From Akkermansia muciniphila (GTDB lineage Bacteria; Verrucomicrobiota; Verrucomicrobiia; Verrucomicrobiales; Akkermansiaceae): a stretch of 34,160 nucleotides of DNA. Position 1 is the stretch's first letter. Each line of letters begins with the position of its first letter. The translations under genes were made by a program, and so were the position numbers. Shown one piece after another: positions 7,658 through 17,446 of the stretch. The stretch is taken from positions 1 through 34,160 of the forward strand of contig CAMCUY010000018.1 of NCBI GenBank assembly GCA_945879075.1, read 5' to 3'. The notes below the pieces were generated by a model. That model was not told the origin of the DNA. It made no database searches and saw only the letters and a program-made list of their open reading frames with translations.

Positions 7658-8587
7658 CTACGCCCGCCGGTCGAGGTTATCAACTTGGTCGATCCACGGT
7701 TGATACTCGGCGGGGATGGGTGCTTCGAAATGAAGGCGCTCGCCGGTGACCGGGTGGTCGAGGGTGAGCCGCCAGGCATGGAGCATCAGGCGGCCGGTTA
7801 GTTCCGAGGTTTTGCTGGGCTTTCCGTAGATCGGATCACCGACCAGCGGCGCGCCCTTGTGGTGGAGGTGGACGCGAATCTGATGGGTGCGGCCGGTGTG
7901 GAGGTGGCAGAGGACCAGCGCGGTGAGCGTGGCCGGATCGGCAGTGAGAACCTCGTAGTCGGTGATGGCGGTTTTTCCGCCGGGCGGATTGACGACGGCC
8001 ATTTTTTGGCGGTTCACCGGGTGGCGGCCGATGTGGGTGAAGATCGTGTCCTTGGCGGGCTTGGGGATGCCCTGGCTGACGGCCAAGTAGAGCTTTTCCA
8101 TCGTCCGGCCGGCGAACTGGCCGACGAGCGACTGGTGGGCGACGTCGGACTTGGCGACGACAATGCAGCCGGAGGTGTCCTTGTCGAGGCGGTGGACGAT
8201 GCCGGGCCGCTCGACGCCGCCGATGCCTGAGAGTTTCCCTTTGCAATGGTGGAGCAGCGCGTTGACCAGCGTGCCGTCGGGATTTCCCGGCGCCGGGTGG
8301 ACGACCATCCCGGATGCCTTGTTGAGAACCACCATGTCGCCATCTTCAAACAGGATTTCCAGCGCGAGATCCTGGGCCTCGTTGTGAAGCGGCACGGCTT
8401 CGGGCAGGACGACGGTGATGCGGTCGCCGAGTTTCACGGCGTCGCGCGGCTTGGCGGGGTGGCCGTTGATCTGGATGAACTGCTCGCGGATGAGGGTCTG
8501 GATGCGCGAGCGGGAGAGGTCCGCAAGGCGGGCGGCGAGAAAGGCGTCGATGCGCTCGCCCGGACTGTCTTCAACTAGGATCTCCAC
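7658..8587 (-). CDS. RluD/RluA-family 23S rRNA pseudouridine synthase
   Basis: The 309-residue protein has an N-terminal S4 RNA-binding domain (about residues 12-60, with RIDAFLAARLADLSRSRIQTLI) and a PseudoU_synth_2 catalytic domain. The catalytic aspartate is Asp135 in VHRLDKDTSG. Further family motifs are MEKLYLAVSQG and LHTGRTHQIRVHLHHKGAPLVGDPIYG. With an S4 domain and this length it is most like RluD, which modifies helix 69 of 23S rRNA, but RluC-type specificity cannot be excluded. The start at 8587 lies 77 bp from the divergent kinase start. Confidence 0.9.
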   Translation of the reverse strand: MEILVEDSPGERIDAFLAARLADLSRSRIQTLIREQFIQINGHPAKPRDAVKLGDRITVVLPEAVPLHNEAQDLALEILFEDGDMVVLNKASGMVVHPAPGNPDGTLVNALLHHCKGKLSGIGGVERPGIVHRLDKDTSGCIVVAKSDVAHQSLVGQFAGRTMEKLYLAVSQGIPKPAKDTIFTHIGRHPVNRQKMAVVNPPGGKTAITDYEVLTADPATLTALVLCHLHTGRTHQIRVHLHHKGAPLVGDPIYGKPSKTSELTGRLMLHAWRLTLDHPVTGERLHFEAPIPAEYQPWIDQVDNLDRRA

Positions 8588-8664
8588 GCCGTGAGTCTCG
8601 CCGCGAGAAAAGGTGCTGCAAGATTCAAGTTTGCACCCGGGTGGCGCGCCGCTAGCGTTCGCCC

Positions 8665-11037
8665 ATGCCGGAGCGCGCCGAAACCATCGTCCATTGTTAT
8701 GCTTGCGAGAGCCCGATGGACGTTTCGGCGATGGCGCCTTTTACCAATGTCGTTTGTCCGGCCTGCGGCGAGCACATGCGGGTGAAGCGCGAGTTCGGCC
8801 CTTACACGCTGGTCCGGCGGCATGCGGTGGGCGGCATGAGCATGGTTTTCGTGGCGCATGACCCGACGCTCGACCGCGAGGTGGCGTTGAAAATCCTCAG
8901 CGAGGATTTCTCGGCCGACGAGCGTCGGATCAAGGCCTTCGAGGAGGAGGCGAGGATCACCGCTTCTTTCAGCCATCCGAACGTGGTGCGCGTGCTCACG
9001 ACGGGAAATGCCTTCGGACGCTTTTACATCGCGATGGAATTCGTGCCGGGCGGGCATTTCGAGCACCAGATCCGGGAACGCGGGAAAATCCCCGTATTGG
9101 AAATGCTGCCGCTCGCCATCGCGGTCGCGCAGGGACTTAAGGCCGCGCATTCGGCGGGCTTGATCCATCGCGACGTGAAACCGGGAAACATCCTGCTCGA
9201 TGGCGAGGGCCATGCGAAGCTGGTGGACTTCGGGCTCGCGCTCGTGACCCAGGGCGGCCAGGCCCAAGCCTCCGAGGTCTGGGCCACTCCTTACTACGTC
9301 CCGCCGGAAGCGATCGAAGGTTACGTCGAGGATTTTCGCTCCGACATCTATGCCTTCGGGGCGACCGTTTATCACGCTCTAGCCGGCAAGCCGTCCTGCG
9401 GTGAGGAAACAATGGCCACCGACATCCTGCGCGAGGCGAAGAGAAAAGTGGTGCCGCTGGGCATCGCCGAGCCGTCGCTGCCCGCCGATGTGTGCCGGAT
9501 CGTGGAACGGGCGATGGCCTATGACCCGAAGGATCGTTTCTCGTCTTATGACGAAATGATCGGCCTGATGGAGACCGCGTTGAAGCGTTTGAAATCCGGC
9601 GCTCCCGAAGCGGCGGAGACCTCCGGCAGCGCGGCGAAAAACCGGGCGCGGAAGAAGCGGGACGAAAGGATCGAGCTCACGGTCGCGAGCTTGGTCCTGT
9701 TGGTTTTGGTCGGCGGAGGCATCTGGTGGATCACCCGCAAGGACCCCTTGTCGGAGCCGAAGGCAGCAGTGATTGTTAGTGCTGATTCGGTCGTTCCCGG
9801 TCCCGCATCCACGGCGGGTATCGACATCGCGAAAAGCTACCGCGAGGCGCGGGCCGCGGTGGAGTCCCGCGATTTCGCGAAAGCGGCCGCTGGGTTCGCA
9901 AAACTGCGCGAAAATCCCGAGGTGCAGGAGCCCACCCGCAGTTGGGCCGGCGTGGAGGCGGTGGTCGCCAGCTATCTTGACGGACAGTCCGCCGAGGCGA
10001 GGAATCAGGCCAGGGCCACTCGCGCTCACGTATTGTCCGTGCCGGAAGAACAGCGGATCGGTGAGGGGTTGATCCGGACGCTGGATCGGTTGGGGAGGTT
10101 TCCCGCCATCCCCGCGAAGGAACTCCATGCTTCCGGGGGCGGCGCGTCGCACGTGCTGGCCTGGATGCTCGCCGGACTCAAGGACTGGGAACAGGGAATG
10201 CCGGGCGAGGCGGCGGGCTGGTTCGCCGCGGTCGCGTTCGCGAAGATTCCGGAAGGGGACGAATGGCTCGAAATCTACCAAAGTCTGGCGAATGACTATC
10301 TTGCAGATCACCAGGCGCTCTCCAACCCGGTGTTTGATGGATATCCCGCTGACGTGGCCGGATGCAACGCGGCGATTGCCGAACTGGAGGAAATCCTCGG
10401 AACTTTGAAAACCCGCGGCCGCGCCCGTTACAACGTGCGCGCCTGGCAGCTCGACCTGACGAAGCATTCCAAGCTGCTTGCCGTCCCCCAGGTCATCCCG
10501 TCCGCCGTGTCCGCCCCGCCCGACCTGGCCACGGTCATGGCGAAGCTCGCCGAGTTCTCCAAGGACTTTCGTTTTTCGGACGCCTCCGCTTACCTGGTGT
10601 TCCTGCCCGCCGATCGGAATGGGGCGACGCGGACTTCCTTGCTCGCGGTTAGCAAGGCGTCCGCCGCGCTCTTTGCCGATCTCGCGGCGGATCTCCGCAA
10701 GGAAGCCGCGATCGGCGAGTTTCCCATGAAGACCGGGGAAATCGTCGGTAAAATCACCATCGATCCCGCCGGCGTGATCACCATCATGGGTGCGAGCCAG
10801 AAACCCGTTCCCGCCAAGTGGGGGGATTTCTCGCCGGACGCGATCATCGCCCTGCACCGGATCTTCGTGAAGAACTCGACGAGCGAGCAGGAGCGGTTGC
10901 GCCGCCACGAGTGCGCGATATCCTTCGACTGGCTCGCCGGAAACCGTGAGCGCGCGCTGCAGGCCGCCTCCATCCTGTCCCGGGAAAATCCGGCCTTCAA
11001 ACAGCGCTGGGAAACGACCTCCAGCGGCCTGCCCTAG
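8665..11037 (+). CDS. Transmembrane Ser/Thr protein kinase with extracytoplasmic domain
   Basis: The protein has 790 residues in three parts. First, a short zinc-ribbon-like segment with CYAC (11-14) and CPAC (31-34). Second, a Hanks-type kinase domain (about 46-310): VALK lysine Lys76, catalytic HRDVKPGN (His168-Asp170), DFG (188-190), an activation segment ending ATPYYVPPEA, and SDIYAFGATVYHALAG. Third, one membrane helix (about 338-356, TVASLVLLVLVGGGIWW) and about 430 residues outside, with Ala-rich helical repeats at about 390-440 that look TPR-like. The glycine loop reads AVGGMSMVF, so the first glycine of the usual GxGGMG pattern is replaced. The layout resembles PknB-type receptor kinases common in Planctomycetes and Verrucomicrobia. 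The ligand and targets are unknown. It ends 3 bp before the convergent RsuA gene. Confidence 0.93.
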   Translation: MPERAETIVHCYACESPMDVSAMAPFTNVVCPACGEHMRVKREFGPYTLVRRHAVGGMSMVFVAHDPTLDREVALKILSEDFSADERRIKAFEEEARITASFSHPNVVRVLTTGNAFGRFYIAMEFVPGGHFEHQIRERGKIPVLEMLPLAIAVAQGLKAAHSAGLIHRDVKPGNILLDGEGHAKLVDFGLALVTQGGQAQASEVWATPYYVPPEAIEGYVEDFRSDIYAFGATVYHALAGKPSCGEETMATDILREAKRKVVPLGIAEPSLPADVCRIVERAMAYDPKDRFSSYDEMIGLMETALKRLKSGAPEAAETSGSAAKNRARKKRDERIELTVASLVLLVLVGGGIWWITRKDPLSEPKAAVIVSADSVVPGPASTAGIDIAKSYREARAAVESRDFAKAAAGFAKLRENPEVQEPTRSWAGVEAVVASYLDGQSAEARNQARATRAHVLSVPEEQRIGEGLIRTLDRLGRFPAIPAKELHASGGGASHVLAWMLAGLKDWEQGMPGEAAGWFAAVAFAKIPEGDEWLEIYQSLANDYLADHQALSNPVFDGYPADVAGCNAAIAELEEILGTLKTRGRARYNVRAWQLDLTKHSKLLAVPQVIPSAVSAPPDLATVMAKLAEFSKDFRFSDASAYLVFLPADRNGATRTSLLAVSKASAALFADLAADLRKEAAIGEFPMKTGEIVGKITIDPAGVITIMGASQKPVPAKWGDFSPDAIIALHRIFVKNSTSEQERLRRHECAISFDWLAGNRERALQAASILSRENPAFKQRWETTSSGLP

Positions 11038-11040
11038 TCG

Positions 11041-11736
11041 CTAACGGCTGAAGCACGCGACCTCCGCCGCGCCAAGCGGCCGGAACTTTCCCGGCGGCAG
11101 CGCCTCATCCAGCACCAGCGGCCCGATGCTCTCGCGGTGCAGGCTCAGCACTTGGTTGCCCACCGCATGAAACATCCGCTTCACCTGATGGTAGCGCCCC
11201 TCGTGGATCGTTAGCAACGCGTCGCGCCCGCCCAAGATTTCCAACACCGCCGGACGCGTCGTCAGATCCTCGTAGGCGAAATAAATCCCCGCCGCGAAGA
11301 TCGCCGCCGTTTCCGGTGAAATCTCATCCCGCGTCGTCACCCGGTAAACTTTCGAAATCTCCTCCAGCGGTTCCGTCACCCGCTTCGACCAGCATCCGTC
11401 GTTAGTCAGCAGCAGCAACCCCGTGCTCGCCCGGTCCAGCCGCCCCGCCAGGTGCAGCTCGTCGCGCAGCGGGTGGTCGATCAACTCCATCACCGTGGGA
11501 TGCAGCGGATCGGTCGTCGCGCTGAGATAGCCGGCCGGCTTGTACAGCATCAGATAGACGGCCTCTTGAGCCTGCAGGATTTCACCCTCCAGCTCGATCC
11601 TGCTGAAGCGGCTGATCCGCCGGCGTCCGTCGGTTTCCACCGCACCGTCCACCCGCACCCGGCCGTCTTGCAACAGGCGCGAAACCTCCTTGCACGGGTG
11701 GGTCCCGCGGCGGGTGAGGAATCGGTCAAGGCGCAT
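11041..11736 (-). CDS. rsuA: RsuA-family 16S rRNA pseudouridine synthase
   Basis: From the ATG at 11736 the protein has 231 residues; a TTG at 11748 would add four and is less likely. An S4 domain (MRLDRFLTRRGTHPCKEVSRLL) precedes the RsuA-type catalytic domain with LMLYKPAGYLSAT, Asp101 in AGRLDRASTGLLLLTNDG, and EGRYHQVKRMFHAVGN. RsuA makes pseudouridine 516 of 16S rRNA; related RluB/E/F enzymes act on 23S rRNA, so the exact site is inferred. It lies 35 bp downstream of secA on the same strand and may be co-transcribed with it. Confidence 0.88.
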   Translation of the reverse strand: MRLDRFLTRRGTHPCKEVSRLLQDGRVRVDGAVETDGRRRISRFSRIELEGEILQAQEAVYLMLYKPAGYLSATTDPLHPTVMELIDHPLRDELHLAGRLDRASTGLLLLTNDGCWSKRVTEPLEEISKVYRVTTRDEISPETAAIFAAGIYFAYEDLTTRPAVLEILGGRDALLTIHEGRYHQVKRMFHAVGNQVLSLHRESIGPLVLDEALPPGKFRPLGAAEVACFSR

Positions 11737-11771
11737 GGGGCGAATCAACAGGCGGGGACGCCTGTATCACT

Positions 11772-14700
11772 TCACGCGTCCTTGCCGCAGCACTGCTTGA
11801 ACTTCTTGCCGGAGCCGCAGGGGCAGGGGGCGTTGCGGCCGGTGGTCTCGATGGAGAAGCTTGGTTTGCGTTTGGGCAGGTTGAGCTTGAGGGTGGTGCC
11901 TTCGGGTGAGGGCAGGGCGGCCGGGTTGACGTTCGCGGAACTGCCGGAGACGGCCATGTTGTCGCGGGTGAGCGCGGCTTCGCCGCCGTGGAGTTTTTGG
12001 GGTGCGCTGTGGAGCTGCTGGAGAAAGGCCTCGAGATTGGCGGCCGAGCGGAAGAGATTTTGAAGGGCCTCCTGTTTGATGGAGTCCATCAGGGTGACGA
12101 AGAGGTTGTAGGCCTCGTTCTTATACTCGATGAGCGGGTCTTTCTGGCCCTGGGCGCGCAGGCCGACGCCTTCGCGGAGCGCGTCCATGTTGTAAAGATG
12201 CGCCTGCCATTGCTTGTCGATGGCGACGAGCACCATGCGGCGCTCCTCTTGGTCGAGCACTTCCATCGGCAGGTCGCCGACGCGGACTTGATAGGCTTGT
12301 TTGACCTTGTCCACGAGCATCGCGGAGACGGCTTCCTCGTTGTGGCTGCTGAGGAAATCGTCGGCAGTGACGCTGACGGGAAGGGTGGCGTTGACCCAGT
12401 GCAGGAGCTCGTTGTAATCGGGCTGCTTGTCATCGCGGTCGGCGAGGTATTCGTGGACCTTGGCGGGGATGGTCTCGTCGATGATCTCGTTGACGAGGTC
12501 GCGCGGGACTTCGGTGGTGAGGACTTCGTTGCGGTAGCCGTAAACGACCTCGCGCTGCATGTTCATGACGTCGTCGAAGTCGAGCACGCGCTTGCGGCCG
12601 GTGTAGTCGCGTTGTTCCACGCGCTTCTGGGCGGTTTCCACGGAGCGGTTGAGCCACGAGTGTTCGAGGGCTTCGCCTTCCTTCATGCCGAAGCGCTCCA
12701 TCATGGCGGTCATGCGGTCGGCGGCGGCGAAGTTGCGCATGAGGTCGTCCTCGAAGGAGATGAAAAACTGCGAGCGCCCGGGGTCGCCCTGGCGCGAGCA
12801 CCGGCCGCGGAGTTGGCGGTCGATGCGGCGGGACTGGTGGCGCTCGGTGCCGATGACGAACAAGCCGCCGGCTTCGGGGACGCCGGGGGCGAGCTTGATG
12901 TCAGTGCCGCGGCCGGCCATGTTCGTGGAGACGGTAACGGCGCCGAGGTGGCCGGCGCGGGAGATGATCTCGGCTTCCTGTTGGTGGAATTTCGCGTTGA
13001 GAACCGAGTGCGGGATCTTCGCGCGCTTGAGCATGCGGGCGAGGGTTTCCGACGACTCGACGGACGCGGTGCCGACCAGCACGGGCTGCCCCTTGGCGTG
13101 GGCTTCCTCGATTTTCGCGATGACGGCGTTGAACTTCTCGCGGCGGGTCTTGAAGACCTGGTCATTCTCGTCGATGCGGATGTTCGCCGTGTTGGTCGGG
13201 ATCGGCAGCACGTCGAGGCGGTAGATGTCGTGGAACTCGGCGGCCTCGGTCTCGGCGGTGCCAGTCATGCCCGCGAGTTTCTGATAGAGGCGGAAATAGT
13301 TCTGGATGGTGATGGTGGCGAAGGTCTGGGTTTCTTTCTCGATGGAGACGTCTTCCTTGGCTTCGACGGCCTGGTGGAGGCCGTCCGACCAGCGGCGACC
13401 GGGCATTTCGCGGCCGGTGTTTTCATCGACGATGATGACCTTGTCGTCCTTGACCACATATTGGACGTCCTTTTCAAAAACGCAGTAGGCCTTGAGCAGC
13501 TGGGAGATGTTATGGATCTTCTCGGCTTGGAGGTCCATGCGGACCTGGAGGGTGTCCTTGGCCGAGATTTTCTGTTCCTCGGTGAGCGAGCGGTCGGTGT
13601 CAATGTCGGCGTAGAGGGTGCCGAGGTCGGGCAGGGTGAAGGATTCCGGATCGCCGGGGGCGAGGAAATCTCGGCCCATTTCCATGAGGTCCGAGTCGTG
13701 GCCTTTTTCATCGATGATGAAATAGAGTTCTTCTTTGAGTTCGAAGAGTTCCTTTTTCTGGGCATCCTGGTGGAAGGAGAGTTCGGCTTTTTCCAACAGC
13801 TTGCGCATTTCCGGGTCCTCCATGAAGCGCATGAGCTGGCGGTTGCGCGGCTGGCCGAGCTTCACTTTGAAGAGGTTGCGGCCGGCGCTGACGGGATCGC
13901 CGTTTTCGAGCAGTTGCTTGGTCTCGGTGGCGAGGTTGTTGCAGAGCTCGGTCTGCTTTTTCACGAGCTGCTCGACGAGCGGCTTGTATTTGTCGAACTG
14001 GTGGGACGACTGGGCGGACGGGCCGGAAATGATGAGCGGGGTGCGCGCCTCGTCGATGAGGATGGAGTCCACTTCGTCGATGATGGCGAGGTAGTGGCCG
14101 CGCTGGACTTGCTCGTCCTTGGTGGAGGCCATGCCGTTGTCGCGGAGGTAGTCGAAGCCGAACTCGGCGTTGGTGCCGTAGGTGATGTCGCAGGCGTATT
14201 CGGCGCGGCGTTCCCAGGGCGGCATCTGGTTCTGGATGGTGCCGACCGTTAGGCCGAGGAAGCGGAAGAGCGAGCCCATCCACTCGGAGTCGCGTTTGGC
14301 GAGGTAGTCGTTGACGGTGACGACGTGGACGCCGAGGCCGGTGAGGGCGTTCAGATAGACGGGCAGGGTGGCGACGAGGGTTTTGCCCTCACCGGTCTGC
14401 ATTTCCGCGATCATGCCGCGGTGGAGGGCGACGCCGCCAACGAGCTGGACGTCGAAATGGATCATCTCCCAGGCGAGCGGCCGCTCGTTGACGGTGATCT
14501 CCGTGCCGCAGAGGCGGCGGGCGCCGTTTTTGACGACGGCGTAGGCCTCGGGGAGGATTTTCTCAAGATACTTGGCGCGGGATTTGCCGAACTCCGGCTC
14601 GATCTCGTGGAACGCGGCTTTGGCGGACTCGATGGTGGAGGCGGTGGCGAGAATGGTGGCGGGGAGCGATGGGAATTCCTCGCGGAGCGGGGCGAGGCGG

Positions 14701-14954
14701 GCTTCGAGCGCTTCGGCGGTGGCGCGGAGTTCGGGGTCATCCATGCGCTCGATCAAGGGTTTCGCGGGGGCGTCGAGCGCGTGGTAGCGGGCAAGGTGCG
14801 ACTGCCATTTGGCAGTGAATTCCAGGAGTTTTTCTACGGGCTCGCGCTGGAGGGCTTCTTCGATTTCATTGATGCGGGCTACCGTCGGCCGGATGCGGCG
14901 CACTTCGCGCTGGTTCTTGCTGCCGACGATTTTCTGGAGAATCCACTTGATCAT
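11772..14954 (-). CDS. secA: Protein translocase ATPase SecA
   Basis: The protein has 1060 residues, against about 900 in E. coli. Walker A is QTGEGKT (about 186-192), where E. coli has it near residue 108, so roughly 80 extra residues lie in the N-terminal region. A second expansion lies between the IDEVDSILIDEARTPLIISG motif and YVVKDDKVIIVDENTGR. Other landmarks are MTGTAETEA, NMAGRGTDIKL and RQLRGRCSRQGDPG. The C-terminus has the zinc-binding CPCGSGKKFKQCC that contacts SecB or ribosomes in other bacteria. SecA drives post-translational export through SecYEG. Upstream on the minus strand, TTGCAC, 17 bp and TATCGC could be a weak promoter, and a small GGGCG/CGCCC hairpin (14968-14985) lies in the leader. 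Confidence 0.97.
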   Translation of the reverse strand: MIKWILQKIVGSKNQREVRRIRPTVARINEIEEALQREPVEKLLEFTAKWQSHLARYHALDAPAKPLIERMDDPELRATAEALEARLAPLREEFPSLPATILATASTIESAKAAFHEIEPEFGKSRAKYLEKILPEAYAVVKNGARRLCGTEITVNERPLAWEMIHFDVQLVGGVALHRGMIAEMQTGEGKTLVATLPVYLNALTGLGVHVVTVNDYLAKRDSEWMGSLFRFLGLTVGTIQNQMPPWERRAEYACDITYGTNAEFGFDYLRDNGMASTKDEQVQRGHYLAIIDEVDSILIDEARTPLIISGPSAQSSHQFDKYKPLVEQLVKKQTELCNNLATETKQLLENGDPVSAGRNLFKVKLGQPRNRQLMRFMEDPEMRKLLEKAELSFHQDAQKKELFELKEELYFIIDEKGHDSDLMEMGRDFLAPGDPESFTLPDLGTLYADIDTDRSLTEEQKISAKDTLQVRMDLQAEKIHNISQLLKAYCVFEKDVQYVVKDDKVIIVDENTGREMPGRRWSDGLHQAVEAKEDVSIEKETQTFATITIQNYFRLYQKLAGMTGTAETEAAEFHDIYRLDVLPIPTNTANIRIDENDQVFKTRREKFNAVIAKIEEAHAKGQPVLVGTASVESSETLARMLKRAKIPHSVLNAKFHQQEAEIISRAGHLGAVTVSTNMAGRGTDIKLAPGVPEAGGLFVIGTERHQSRRIDRQLRGRCSRQGDPGRSQFFISFEDDLMRNFAAADRMTAMMERFGMKEGEALEHSWLNRSVETAQKRVEQRDYTGRKRVLDFDDVMNMQREVVYGYRNEVLTTEVPRDLVNEIIDETIPAKVHEYLADRDDKQPDYNELLHWVNATLPVSVTADDFLSSHNEEAVSAMLVDKVKQAYQVRVGDLPMEVLDQEERRMVLVAIDKQWQAHLYNMDALREGVGLRAQGQKDPLIEYKNEAYNLFVTLMDSIKQEALQNLFRSAANLEAFLQQLHSAPQKLHGGEAALTRDNMAVSGSSANVNPAALPSPEGTTLKLNLPKRKPSFSIETTGRNAPCPCGSGKKFKQCCGKDA

Positions 14955-15059
14955 AAGAGATGGGGTAGGGCGATTTTACCCGCCCGGAGCGGAGGCGATA
15001 CACTGGCATTGATGCGGGTGCAAGCCCTAGAAAGGGTAGGGAAATGGGGGGGCTGCGGG

Positions 15060-15848
15060 TCAAATCGTCATCGCGTGGAAGCCGCCGTCCACGATCATTT
15101 CGATGCCGTTGATGAAGGAACCGGCCTTGGAGGATGCGAGGAGCAGCGTCGCGCCGATGAGCTCCTCCGAGTTTCCAAAACGCGAGGCCGGGGTCTGGCG
15201 GAGAATGTCGAGGACGCGGGCCTCGTCGAGCACCTTGCGGTTTTGTTCGGCGGGGAAGAAGCCGGGGACGAGGGTATTGACGCGGATGTCCTTGTCGGCC
15301 CATTCGCGGGCGAGGTTACGGCTGAGATTGTGCACGGCGGCCTTGGAGGCGGAATAGGTGAAGACGCGCGAGAGGGGATTGAGTCCGGAAATGGAGCCGA
15401 GGTTGATGATGGAGGCGGGCTGGGATTCATCGATGAAATAGCGGCCGAACACCTGGCAGGCGCGAAAAATGGCGGAGAGATTGGTGTCGATGATGCGCTG
15501 GTATTCCTCTTCGGTGATGTCGAGGAACGGGGTCGGGGAGTTGGTTCCGGCGCCGTTGATCAGGATGTCGACCTGGCCGGAGCGCTTGAGGACGGTGTCG
15601 AGAAGCGACTGGAGGGATTCGCGGGAGGTGACATCGACCGGGACGAAGTAGCCTTTTCCGCCATGAGACTCGACTTCGGCGAGGCGCTTGGCGGCTTTTT
15701 CCGCGATGCGGCCGCCGAGGACGACCTCGGCGCCGGCGCGGGCGAGCCCGACCGCCATGGTGCCGCAGAGCTCACCGGTGCCGCCGATAATGACGGCGGT
15801 TTTTCCGGAAAGGTCGAAGAGGTCTTTAAGAAATGATGCGATCTGCAT
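15060..15848 (-). CDS. SDR-family oxidoreductase (possibly D-mannonate/fructuronate type)
   Basis: From the ATG at 15848 the protein has 262 residues. An upstream in-frame start at 15887 would add 13 residues without family resemblance. It is a classical short-chain dehydrogenase: cofactor motif GGTGELCG (22-29), NGAG (98-101), Ser152 and the catalytic Tyr165-x3-Lys169 in YSASKAAV, and a C-terminal [11 protein letters not shown]. The GGTGxLCGxMA wording is like SDR-type fructuronate (D-mannonate) oxidoreductases, but this is from memory of the family and no uronate genes are nearby. The gene sits 72 bp downstream of alkaline phosphatase and 105 bp before secA on the same strand. Confidence 0.85.
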   Translation of the reverse strand: MQIASFLKDLFDLSGKTAVIIGGTGELCGTMAVGLARAGAEVVLGGRIAEKAAKRLAEVESHGGKGYFVPVDVTSRESLQSLLDTVLKRSGQVDILINGAGTNSPTPFLDITEEEYQRIIDTNLSAIFRACQVFGRYFIDESQPASIINLGSISGLNPLSRVFTYSASKAAVHNLSRNLAREWADKDIRVNTLVPGFFPAEQNRKVLDEARVLDILRQTPASRFGNSEELIGATLLLASSKAGSFINGIEMIVDGGFHAMTI

Positions 15849-15920
15849 GAGTGGAGTTTTGTGAGAATGGCAACTGATGCCAAGCACGGATTTGAGGGGT
15901 GTAAATCAACGCCGCAGGCT

Positions 15921-17345
15921 TCACGCCAGCATTTCCAGCAGGTGCCCGAAGACGTCGGAGTTTTTCACCATGCCGGCGAAGCGGTCGGACTGTGGGCCGA
16001 TGGCGGAGATGAGCGTGGGGTCGGAGGTGTGGGTGGTGCCGGTCCAGCCGATGCCGGTGTGGTTGCCGGCGAACTGGCCCAGCAGGCCCTCGGGTTTGCT
16101 GAGTTGTTCGTTCCACTCGACGACCGGTTGTTTTTCAAAAATCTCAAGCAGCGCGGCGGACTGGTCGGGCTTGAGGGTGAAGTCGAGGTGCTGCTTGATG
16201 AGAGCGGTGAGCTGGTCGCCGGTTCCGCGCTGGGTTTTCGCCCACTCGGCGAAGAGGCGCTCGTGGGAGGCCTTCATTTTCGTGATCCGGGCGAAGCTCT
16301 GGGTGCTTTCGGCGTAGCCGTTGCCTATCCCGTTGAGGCCGGGGTTGGAGTTGCCGTGGTCGCTGGTGACGACAAGCAGGATGTCGTCGCGATTTCCGAT
16401 GAGGGCGAGCACGGCGGCGAGCGCGTCGTCGAAGGCGAGCTGGTCGCCTAGCAGCGCGCCGATGTCGTTGAGGTGGGCGGCGTGGTCGATGCGGGCGCCC
16501 TCGATTTGCAGCAGAAACGGTTTGTCGCCTGGCAGGAAACGGGTGAGCGCGGCCTGCGCCATTTCCGTGAGAGTGGGGACGGCGGCGGCCATCGCGGGGT
16601 TGTGGTCGCGGTCGATGGAGAAAGGGAGGTGGCCGCGGGCGAAGGTGCCGAGGAGTTTCTGCCCGCGGGCGGCGAGGAGCGCGTCGCGGGTGTTGACGAT
16701 GCCGTAGCCAGCATTGGCGAAATCGCCGGCGAGGTCGCGCTTGTCGGCGCGGTCCTTCGCGCTGAAATGGCCGGAACCGCCGCCGAGTAGGATTTCCACG
16801 CGGTCGAGGTATTGCGGGGCGATGTCGTCTTCGTTGCCGCGTTTCGGAATGATGGCCGCGAATCCGGCGGGCGTGGCGTGGGTGATGGTGGCGGTGCTGA
16901 CGAGGCCGATCCGCGCGCCTTTGTTTTTGAGAATCGTGGCGATGGGCGTGATTTCCCGGCCTTCGGGGCTGACGTTGATGGAGCCGTTGTTGACGCGCTG
17001 GCCTCCGCCCCAAGAGCTGGAGGCCGCGGCGGAATCGGTGACCATCGAGTTGGCCGAGGCGGTGTCCATCAGGCCGCGGGCGGCGCTGCGGTCGTTAAGC
17101 AGCGACCACCACCGGGTGCCGCGGCTGCGGGTGAGGTTGGAATACGCCTCGGCCATCGTTAGAACGCCGGGGCTCATGCCGTCTGAAACCATGAAAACGA
17201 TCCCGCGCACTTTGCGGGCGGGGCTACCTGAGGGGTCGGCGGAGGCCTTGGTGGCGGCGAGCAGCGCGGCGGCACTGCTGAAGGTGGCGGCCTTGAGCCA
17301 GTCCCGGCGGGCGATTTCACAGGTGCTGGTGAGCGCGGATTTCAT
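15921..17345 (-). CDS. phoA: Alkaline phosphatase (PhoA family), Tat-exported
   Basis: The 474-residue protein starts with a twin-arginine signal: RRDWLKAATF (residues 14-23) before a hydrophobic Ala-rich stretch that ends near TKASA. Metal and catalytic residues of the family are visible: Asp55 in MVSDGMSPG, nucleophile Ser105 in VTDSAAAS, the IEGARIDHAAH metal site, TSDHGN, and the C-terminal HTGIGWTGTTHTSDP. It should hydrolyse phosphomonoesters outside the cytoplasm to supply phosphate. The Tat signal suggests export after folding with bound metals. No Pho-box could be confirmed upstream. It is divergent from parC with a 101-bp gap. Confidence 0.93.
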   Translation of the reverse strand: MKSALTSTCEIARRDWLKAATFSSAAALLAATKASADPSGSPARKVRGIVFMVSDGMSPGVLTMAEAYSNLTRSRGTRWWSLLNDRSAARGLMDTASANSMVTDSAAASSSWGGGQRVNNGSINVSPEGREITPIATILKNKGARIGLVSTATITHATPAGFAAIIPKRGNEDDIAPQYLDRVEILLGGGSGHFSAKDRADKRDLAGDFANAGYGIVNTRDALLAARGQKLLGTFARGHLPFSIDRDHNPAMAAAVPTLTEMAQAALTRFLPGDKPFLLQIEGARIDHAAHLNDIGALLGDQLAFDDALAAVLALIGNRDDILLVVTSDHGNSNPGLNGIGNGYAESTQSFARITKMKASHERLFAEWAKTQRGTGDQLTALIKQHLDFTLKPDQSAALLEIFEKQPVVEWNEQLSKPEGLLGQFAGNHTGIGWTGTTHTSDPTLISAIGPQSDRFAGMVKNSDVFGHLLEMLA

Positions 17346-17446
17346 GCCCGATGATGAGCCGCCCAGGCGCGGACGGCAAGACCGGGAAACGATCTTCTCA
17401 CCTCAGGCTTGCGCGAATGCTTCCGCTTCTTTAACCATCCGCCCTC

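Noticed and set aside
11988..14252. 754-codon open frame on the plus strand inside secA
   Set aside because: It is the antisense of a strongly supported secA frame; its translation is Gly/Val/Glu/Asp-rich with no motifs, as expected for antisense of GC-rich coding DNA.
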